Of a stretch of 12,500 nt of DNA, positions 8,701-12,500 are shown one piece after another. Made by a program: the position numbers and the translations under genes. Where the stretch lies: positions 21,459,709 through 21,472,208 of the forward strand of contig NC_135565.1 in NCBI RefSeq assembly GCF_964340395.1. The letters run 5' to 3'. The notes beneath the pieces are model-generated. The model did no database searches, was not told where the DNA came from, and saw only the letters and a list, made by a program, of their open reading frames with translations. Numbering within the stretch: the first letter of the stretch is position 1; each line of letters begins with the position of its first letter. Origin of the DNA: Glandiceps talaboti. Its lineage: Eukaryota; Hemichordata; Enteropneusta; Spengelidae.

Positions 8701-11700
8701 AGAGAATCTCCAAATTGGAATCTTTCAAAAGAAAACTGAAAACGCACTTATTCTCCAAAGCATACAGTGCGGTTTAGCCATTGAGCGTCATAGAGCAAAA
8801 CAGTGTTTTTGGATTTTGGCGCTATATAAACTTTGCTGATTGATTGATTGATTGATTGATTGTAAGTGATATTATGAATCCCAGTGATAAGGTACGTCAT
8901 ACAATGAATTCCAGTGATAAGGTAAGTCATATTATGAATCCCAGTGATAAAGTACGTCATATTATGAATCCCAGTGATAAGGTAAGTCATATTATGAATC
9001 CCAGTGATAAGGTAAGTCATATTATGAATCCCAGTGATAAGGTACGTTATTCAATGAATCCCAGTGATAAGGTAAGTCATATTATGAATCCCAGTGATAA
9101 GGTAAGTCATATTATGAATCCCAGTGATAAGGTAATTTATATAATCAATCCCAGCAATAAGGTACGTCATTCAATGAATCATAGTGATAAGGTACGTCAT
9201 ACAATGAATCCTAATGATAAGATAAGTGAGTTATTATTGTGCGCCTGGCTAGGTATTGCCAGTAGTGACTATTGCACAAACAGTTCACTGACATTTGAAT
9301 ATCACAAAGAACAAATTCAATTGCTGAAATCACGAGAATCGAAAATAACATGATAATGCTTATTGATTAACACGTCACTTTAATTTTACACCCAGTCTTA
9401 CTATCTCTCTCTTTGCTGAATTGACCACACAGATTGTCACTCTGTGCATACCTCATACCACTATAGAATACACAGTGGTCCGAGTTTTAATACAATAGTA
9501 AGAAATTTCCAACGTAAATGCTAACGTTAACATCAACAATTAGTTAACACGGTGAAGATGATATTTATGTTAAATTGCCTGGAATTTTCTAGTCTAATAG
9601 TACACATGTATGTATTCTCTTTGAAAGGTGAATGTTGTGTCCTTTTCTAATGACGTCACCAAACCTACTGGATGTGAAGACACCTGTTATGAAGAACAAT
9701 TGGCACTGGCAACACCACAGAACAAAAAATGTTTGACAGACTTTGTTAATTCCATTCGAGATCGAGGTTTGTTTTATTTGCTTCTTCAATCATTCATAAT
9801 TTTACACTTTATGATCTATTGTCAAATGGTATTACACTTATCACTCATCAGGTATAATGGTGTGAATGTGTAACAAAGCTGCATGGTGAGACATTGTAAA
9901 CATGAGTCAGAAGTGATTTCCTCTACAATTAAGAAAGGACTTATTACAAATATGAGATTACAAGGAAACTTCGATCAATTTACATCAATTGTGGTGATTC
10001 ACCGACGCAAATTTGTGTAACCCTCAGCCCAACATGTCGCTAACAAAGATATGTGTGTAGCCCTCAGCCCAACCCGTCACTAACAAACCCATGTGTAACC
10101 CTTAGCCCAACCCATCGCTAACAAACCCATGTGTGTAACCCTTAGCCCAACCCATCACTAACAAACCCATGTGTGTAACCCTCAGCCCAACCCATCACTA
10201 ACAAACCCATGTGTGTAACCCTCAGCCCAACCCGTCACTAACAAACCCAAGTGTGTAATGCTCAACTCAACCTATCACTAACAAACCATGTGTGTAACCC
10301 TCAACCCAACCCAACCCATCACTAACAAACCATGTGTGTAACCCTCAACCCAACCCAACCAATCATTAACAAACCCATGTGTGTAGCCCTCAGCCCAACC
10401 CATCACTAACAAACAAACAATTTACATTGCAGGCGATACACATTACAAGAAAGCCCTAACTGCCGCTTTTGACCTGCTTAATGCAACCCAGTCGTCTTCA
10501 GATGGGATCAAACGAGGTATGATGTATTTTTTAAAGTTCTATCAGTGTCTGATGAACTATTGCTTAGTATGACAGTTTATGTAACAAATTTACATATTTT
10601 AAAAAATTATTTAAAAAGACATTAAATTGTCAAACGACAACAGAGTGTGTTTTGTAAGTTTGACATAACTAACGGGAGATGAAGTTATTATTTATTGTAG
10701 AATAAGTACTAGTGTCACAAAGTTTTCATTACTGATTGAAAAACAAATATGTCAATATTCACTTATTAATCTTTTCATTATACAAATACCTAAGCTTTCC
10801 ACTTTTAAAAAACATGTCAATATCTTTGACAATGTTTATGCTTTGTGTAGACATAGTGTATTTACTTTTACTGTATAACCAGACATCTATCGGGAACCAT
10901 CCTTCTTAATTCATTCTGACTTGTCACAAGGAATTCAAAAATTTCAGATAAACCATATCAGCTGAAGTTTTTGAATTCCTTGTGACAAGTCAGAATGAAT
11001 TAAGAAGGGTGGTTCCCGATAGATGTCTGGTTATACAGTAAAAGTAAATACACTATGTCCACACAAAGCATAAACATTGTCAACTTTCGTGTAGTTAGGG
11101 ATATTTGCCATTTATGCCGATATATCATGTATGATAGGTTGTTGATGTAGTTTTAGTTTTAAAATGAGATATATGCATAGTTAATGATTTCAATTAATTT
11201 CTACACGTGACTTCAAAATGTAATCTAATAGGGAACTTGCAATCCAGACTGAGCATGTTCAGACGCAAAGGACTATGGGATTATCTGTGGTTAATCGTAA
11301 TACCCAATCTTGAACTACCGATAAAATAACCCCCCCCCCCCACAATGGTCAGGGTAACTATGAATTGATCATTCGTGGTTGTAAACAATGTAACAGTATT
11401 GTATACAATACCAATTCATTAAATTAGTAATTATTATCACATTTCCCATGATGCAACATTCAACATGGTGGGTTTGCAAGTTCCCTATTCGGTAAATACA
11501 TCGATCACAACAAAGCGCTCATATCCTATGAAGTTTGTCGATATAGCTATAATTTTAGCTTAATTTGTATAATGTATTATGTAATATGGGTATATAGGTT
11601 ATGTCTTAAGTGTGCATGCTTCAAATTCCGTATAGTTTGGTAACTTATGTGTTAATATATACTGGTGTATCATATCTGATAACTGGAGCTCAACATTTTG

Positions 11701-12176
11701 TGTGTATGAACAAAAATGTACAGGCTTTGCCTTTACGGAAGGCATTCAGTTTACCGGCATCATTCCTCCCAGTCAGAGATTAGTTTCGTAAAATCTGAAC
11801 CCCCCTCCATTTATATTTAAGGAAGACTCCCTTAAATCTGGTTTAACACATATTACATCATTTTTATGTGTGTTACCTTGTTTTGTTTTTGTTGTTGTAT
11901 TGTGTACATTTGCTTTAGGGCCCCTGGGAAGATTAGGCTGGACCTAACAGGGTCACCCTTTTTCTTTTTGAAATAAAAGTTGTTATTATATTATTATTGC
12001 ATATCTTTCAGAACAAGTTATTCTCTTCCTGACGGACGGACAACCTAGTGATGCCGTTACCGGCTCTCCGTCTGATCCTAGCTTGGCAAGAAACCGTGAT
12101 ATAATGCTTACCATCAAGGAAAGAAATGCTCAAATGAACAATGAAGTTGTTATTCTGACGTTTGGTCTAGGGAGTA
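5102..12176 (+). CDS. CACHD1-like: VWFA and cache domain-containing (CACHD1-like) protein, seven-exon partial gene
   Basis: This is the overall gene model: seven exons, 5102-5164, 5367-5528, 6005-6210, 7769-7928, 9628-9766, 10433-10516 and 12012-12176. All are flanked by AG and GT, and the phases agree throughout (0, 0, 2, 0, 1, 1, 1), giving 979 coding bases or about 326 residues. The product has a VWA_N-like helical region, an RPWY linker, then a VWA domain with DKSQS, GDTHY and LTDGQ, which together form a complete MIDAS. Family knowledge: such proteins are single-pass surface proteins with VWA followed by cache domains, related to alpha2delta subunits that modulate calcium channels. The paired-cysteine segment after strand 2 (CEDTC) and the QNKKCLTDFV stretch resemble CACHD1 more than classical alpha2delta. 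The start codon, signal peptide, cache domains and membrane anchor are not seen; the gene continues past 12500. The family call is firm, orthology to CACHD1 less so. Confidence 0.85.
5367..5528 (+). CDS. CACHD1-like: Exon B: VWA_N helical region
   Basis: This exon of 162 bases (54 codons) is phase 0 on both sides, beginning LEQSLKDRFGASVRTVKNLQ and ending NYVKRFGKY before the donor TAT|GTAAGT. It joins exon A without a stop. It is amphipathic and charged, as expected for the N-terminal helices that pack against the VWA domain in alpha2delta-type proteins. A CC pair (ECCTI) may take part in extracellular disulfides. The acceptor (TTTGAATAATTCATAG) has a weak pyrimidine tract. The following intron is only 476 bases long and is mostly microsatellite. 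Confidence 0.8.
5578..5699 (+). repeat. Homopurine (GA)n tract in the B/C intron
   Basis: A run of 122 bases contains only purines on the plus strand except for one T at 5662. It starts as a pure (GA)n array of about 70 bases and becomes G-rich (GGGAGGGAGGGG). It is the first part of a composite microsatellite block that makes up most of the 476-base intron. Such tracts can form triplex (H-DNA) structures. Confidence 0.95.
5700..5778 (+). repeat. (ACAG)n microsatellite
   Basis: About twenty tandem ACAG tetranucleotides follow directly on the homopurine tract. The reverse strand reads as (CTGT)n and gives long spurious frames of Leu/Ser/Val/Cys repeats. Confidence 0.96.
5813..5938 (+). repeat. 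(ATAC)n/(ATCC)n microsatellite
   Basis: About 31 tetranucleotides, mostly ATAC with a central block of ATCC. Reverse-strand frames of Met-Tyr-Val-Cys repeats are products of the microsatellite, not proteins. It ends 66 bases before exon C. Confidence 0.96.
6005..6210 (+). CDS. CACHD1-like: Exon C: end of VWA_N region and RPWY linker
   Basis: The exon has 206 bases, enters in phase 0 after the acceptor GTTTTATTTTTCAG and leaves in phase 2 at ACAG|GTGATA. It encodes IDEDNACVRLSPSFTDRKQI and later WQYFGAETGVFSIYPASGRA, then CDDYDSRYR. A WQYFG-xETG-xFxxYPA segment followed by a DxRxRPWY motif is typical of alpha2delta and VWFA/cache proteins just before the VWA domain. The RPWY motif is completed by splicing to exon D: AG from this exon plus A gives Arg, then PWY. 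Confidence 0.88.
6211..7768 (+). other. Intron between exons C and D
   Basis: This 1558-base intron runs from GTGATA to TATCACAG. Apart from the short G-rich tandem repeat at 6512-6634, no gene, RNA or complete element is recognised. Short frames on either strand lack family motifs. Confidence 0.7.
6512..6634 (+). repeat. 41-bp tandem repeat, three copies
   Basis: Three imperfect copies start at about 6512, 6553 and 6594. Each has ACTTCGTTGGTTTAGT, a GGGGAGGGG-type G-rich core and ending GTGTCAGTGCA. The G runs could favour quadruplex formation, but nothing points to a function. Confidence 0.85.
7769..7928 (+). CDS. CACHD1-like: Exon D: VWA strand 1, MIDAS motif and helix 1
   Basis: The exon has 160 bases (one base completing an Arg codon plus 53 codons) and ends in phase 0. 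It encodes PWYVESATSEPKNVVLVVDK, the MIDAS motif DKSQS, and a helix with ALAKEAA-like character (LLAIAKEAANTVIDTMNPSDK). The hydrophobic strand NVVLVVD followed by DxSxS is diagnostic of a VWA domain. The acceptor is TATATCACAG and the donor AAG|GTAAGT matches the U1 consensus very well. The last 18 bases of the exon (7911-7928, MNPSDK) are the first part of unit 1 of the 30-bp minisatellite that fills the start of the next intron. Five more in-frame donors follow at 30-base intervals, so the true 3' boundary may vary. The canonical end was chosen because DK|VNVVSF restores a normal VWA helix 1-strand 2 junction. Confidence 0.88.
8168..8175 (+). repeat. LINE target site duplication, left copy (GTAAGTGA)
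   Basis: This 8-base duplication is itself the 5' splice site of minisatellite unit 9. Its partner lies at 8862-8869, just after the (TGAT)n tail. Confidence 0.8.
8176..8861 (+). mobile_element. 5'-truncated CR1/L2-like LINE inserted in the minisatellite
   Basis: The insert of 686 bases is flanked by GTAAGTGA at 8168-8175 and 8862-8869. It ends with GGCGCTATATAAACTTTGC and a (TGAT)n tail, the style of CR1/L2-group LINEs. It carries the C-terminal end of a reverse transcriptase ORF. Removing the insert and one copy of the duplication restores a perfect-length 30-bp unit, so the insertion came after the array had formed. A duplicated ACAATCACATG motif marks its 5' edge. Confidence 0.9.
8194..8736 (+). 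pseudogene. LINE reverse transcriptase C-terminal fragment, frameshifted
   Basis: The frame encodes the typical end of a CR1/L2-group ORF2: LTAKLDYCNSLLCGLP, LLQRAQNTAARII, LHWLPVRLRIDYKILLLTFK and YGGRAFSYAAPKLWNILPLD. The catalytic reverse transcriptase core and endonuclease are absent because of 5' truncation. Near 8711-8714 the reading frame changes: the usual C-terminal ESFKRKLKTHLFSKAYS continues in another frame to a stop near 8774, while the main frame ends at 8736. The fragment cannot act on its own. It lies on the same strand as the host gene and within the D/E intron. Confidence 0.9.
8862..8869 (+). repeat. LINE target site duplication, right copy (GTAAGTGA)
   Basis: Identical to 8168-8175. 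It follows TGATTGATT, so this copy lacks the upstream AAG and is a poorer splice donor than the left one. Confidence 0.8.
9234..9627 (+). other. 3' part of the D/E intron
   Basis: Unique AT-rich sequence between the minisatellite and exon E. The frame of the 3' array block continues open to a stop near 9351, without family resemblance. The acceptor region TGTATTCTCTTTGAAAG is acceptable. Nothing else is recognised. Confidence 0.6.
9628..9766 (+). CDS. CACHD1-like: Exon E: VWA strand 2, Cys-rich segment and helix
   Basis: The exon has 139 bases, enters in phase 0 after TATTCTCTTTGAAAG and leaves in phase 1 at CGAG|GTTTGT. It encodes VNVVSFSNDVTKPTGCEDTC, YEEQLALATPQNKKCLTDFV and NSIRDR. VNVVSFS is a standard second beta strand of a VWA domain. 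The CEDTC pair and the ATPQNKK-FV-SI helix line up with CACHD1-type proteins. Downstream sequence stays open for a short hydrophobic stretch, but the donor and continuation into exon F are better supported by the family pattern RGDTHYKKAL. Confidence 0.87.
9767..10014 (+). other. 5' part of the E/F intron
   Basis: Starts with donor GTTTGT and holds no recognisable gene or element before the 40-bp minisatellite. Confidence 0.6.
10015..10410 (+). repeat. 40-bp minisatellite with repeated CTAAC motifs, about 10 units
   Basis: The unit is GTGTGTAACCCTCAGCCCAA plus CCCATCACTAACAAACCCAT, with small length changes between copies (an extra CCAAC in two units). Nine of ten units keep CTAAC; one has TTAAC. 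The last unit ends in CATCACTAACAAACAAACAA, placing a branch-point-type adenine at 10409, 23 bases before the exon F acceptor AG at 10431-10432. TAACCCT words resemble a telomere-repeat permutation but are not tandem hexamers. Confidence 0.94.
10403..10432 (+). promoter_or_regulatory. Predicted branch point and acceptor of exon F
   Basis: CACTAAC (10405-10410 plus the preceding base) fits the metazoan branch consensus yUnAy, with A10409 as the likely branch base. The tract that follows, AAACAAACAATTTACATTGCAG, is poor in pyrimidines, so recognition may depend more on the branch sequence. The branch motif is the final unit of the 40-bp minisatellite. Confidence 0.5.
10433..10516 (+). CDS. CACHD1-like: Exon F: VWA segment with MIDAS threonine
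   Basis: This 84-base exon, phase 1 at both ends, follows the acceptor ATTTACATTGCAG and ends at CGAG|GTATGA. With the G from exon E it encodes GDTHYKKALTAAFDLLNATQ and SSSDGIKR. The Thr in GDTHY sits at the position of the conserved MIDAS threonine (GxTxxxxAL pattern in VWA domains). NAT is a possible N-glycosylation site. The exon lies 22 bases downstream of a 40-bp minisatellite whose last copy supplies a likely branch point. Confidence 0.86.
10517..10825 (+). other. 5' part of the F/G intron
   Basis: AT-rich intron sequence starting GTATGATG. No gene, repeat or RNA is recognised before the foldback element. Confidence 0.6.
10826..11083. mobile_element. 258-bp foldback (long inverted repeat)
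   Basis: The left arm begins TTGACAATGTTTATGC and the right arm ends GCATAAACATTGTCAA. The arms, about 120 bases each, match with only isolated differences (ATCC/GGGT, AGACA/GTCC) down to AATTCAAAAA / TTTTTGAATT, leaving a short central spacer around 10941-10965. No coding capacity. A clear target duplication could not be found at the outer edges, so the element may extend differently or have lost it. It shares no obvious sequence with the foldback at 2335. It could be a MITE or a local inverted duplication. Confidence 0.8.
11231..11485. mobile_element. MITE copy 2 (GGGAACTTGCAA family), intact ends
   Basis: The 255-base element has 12-bp perfect terminal inverted repeats, GGGAACTTGCAA at 11231-11242 and TTGCAAGTTCCC at 11474-11485, flanked by TA at 11229-11230 and 11486-11487. 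It aligns along its length with 4588-4828 in the same orientation. It differs in an expanded C12 run (11330-11341) where copy 1 has CCCCTC. Non-coding. TA duplication and short repeats suggest a Tc1/mariner-type MITE, though other TA-targeting families are possible. Confidence 0.88.
11876..12000 (+). mobile_element. Probable 3' end of a non-LTR retroelement
   Basis: The stretch TTTAGGGCCCCTGGGAAGAT, then GACCTAACAGGGTCACCC, then GAAATAAAAGTTGTTATTAT with an (ATT)n tail, has the look of a CR1-type LINE (or derived SINE) 3' end: a GGGCCCCTGG core, an AATAAA signal and a short-repeat tail. No protein-coding part is seen, so it is strongly 5'-truncated or a SINE; the 5' edge is uncertain. It ends only about 12 bases before the exon G acceptor. 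Confidence 0.45.
12012..12176 (+). CDS. CACHD1-like: Exon G: VWA strand with MIDAS aspartate
   Basis: The exon has 165 bases, enters in phase 1 after GCATATCTTTCAG and probably ends at AGTA|GTAAGT (12176), again phase 1. It encodes EQVILFLTDGQPSDAVTGSP and, further on, RDIMLTIKERNAQMNNEVVI and LTFGLGS. VILFLTDGQP is the classic VWA strand 4 with the third MIDAS loop aspartate. The following helix and the strand VVILTFGLG are also canonical. A second possible donor at 12181 (GTATCA) is weaker. The rest of the VWA domain and the cache domains must lie beyond the window. Confidence 0.87.
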
Positions 12177-12500
12177 GTAAGTATCAATTATTTGGTGGCA
12201 TTATTGTCTCAATTATCAACATAATTTGAAGGTTCGGTAAGACGTATCCATGACAACGGCAAATAATGTCATAAATTTTGATTGAAATCAATGTTAATGA
12301 AATAAACTATTTATTGATCAGCATACCTTTTCGTTCCATCAACTTTCTAACGGCATTAAGTTGGCACATTTTTATTGTACTTGATTTTCTTTGCATTGAA
12401 TTGGGCTGTGTACAATTCTTGGTGTACAATAAAATTGTACAGGGTCCGTGATGGTCGTACAATACAATTCTCGTACAGAACTATTAAATGTTTGTATACA
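12177..12500 (+). other. Intron after exon G
   Basis: Starts with donor GTAAGT and runs off the window. The last 100 bases contain several GTACAAT / ATTGTAC words in both orientations (12411-12470), a small local inverted repeat of no known meaning. The next exon should enter in phase 1. Confidence 0.65.

Larger units (their letters stand above)
7911..9233 (+). repeat. 30-bp minisatellite amplifying the exon D 5' splice site (about 21 units)
   Basis: The unit is ATGAATCCCAGTGATAAG (the last 18 bases of exon D) plus GTAAGTCATATT (the first 12 intron bases). Nine units lie at 7911-8175 and twelve at 8874-9233; unit 9 is split by a LINE and finishes at 8870-8873. Thirteen units carry GTAAGT, six GTACGT, one GTAATT, and the last (9204) has lost the GT. 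Each standard unit encodes MNPSDKVSHI without a stop. Unit 7 (8091) has lost a base (GATAGG for GATAAGG), shifting the frame to a TGA at 8120-8122. Later units diverge (ATCAATCCCAGCAATAAG, ATGAATCATAGTG), so the oldest copies appear to be at the 3' edge. The unit contains a conserved VWA codon stretch, so the array arose by copying the gene's own boundary. Confidence 0.97.

Noticed and set aside
7869-9020. Minus-strand frames rich in MTYLITGIHN repeats
   Set aside because: They are the reverse reading of the 30-bp minisatellite, open only because the unit is a multiple of three without a stop on that strand.
7911-9233. CRISPR array
   Set aside because: The units are contiguous without spacers, degenerate gradually and begin inside a eukaryotic exon; this is a minisatellite.
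10015-10410. Interstitial telomeric repeat
   Set aside because: TAACCCT occurs once per 40-bp unit rather than as tandem hexamers, so no telomere-like array is present.

Overview
The window looks like nuclear DNA from an invertebrate animal. Its coding sequence is split into short exons with GT..AG introns, it is AT-rich and full of microsatellites and minisatellites, and it carries a CR1/L2-like LINE fragment and several small terminal-inverted-repeat elements. The gene family and repeat style fit a marine invertebrate such as a hemichordate, cephalochordate or lophotrochozoan, but the sequence alone does not fix the phylum.

One gene is recognisable, on the plus strand from about 5102 to 12176 and continuing beyond the window. 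Seven consecutive exons (A to G) join in compatible phases. They encode the extracellular N-terminal half of a VWFA-and-cache-domain protein of the CACHD1 / calcium-channel alpha2delta family: a helical VWA_N region (exons A to C), an RPWY linker (C/D junction) and a von Willebrand A domain with a complete MIDAS metal site (exons D to G). The 5' end of the gene is not resolved. A signal-peptide-like ORF at 4118 and an ETS/NRF1-like motif cluster near 2610-2970 are weak candidates for first exon and promoter.

Layout: 1-2326 has no recognisable gene; 2327-2535 is a 193-bp foldback element with an 8-bp target duplication; 2610-3164 holds the motif cluster and a trinucleotide repeat; 3521-4040 is a 59-61-bp minisatellite; 4588-4828 is MITE copy 1; 5102-6210 holds exons A to C with a 360-bp microsatellite block in the short B/C intron; 6211-7768 is an intron; 7769-7928 is exon D; 7911-9233 is a 30-bp minisatellite interrupted by a LINE; 9628-9766 is exon E; 10015-10410 is a 40-bp minisatellite; 10433-10516 is exon F; 10826-11083 is a second foldback; 11231-11485 is MITE copy 2; about 11876-12000 is a probable retroelement tail; 12012-12176 is exon G.

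The most striking observation is the array that begins inside exon D. Its 30-bp unit is the last 18 coding bases of the exon plus the first 12 bases of the intron, so the exon/intron boundary itself has been amplified about 21 times, and most copies keep a strong 5' splice site. The unit is a multiple of three and has no stop, so the first five extra donors could add 10 to 50 residues in frame at a VWA surface loop. The next intron carries a second minisatellite that repeats a branch-point-like CTAAC motif up to 23 nt from the exon F acceptor. A third array upstream repeats a CAG|GTAAAC motif.
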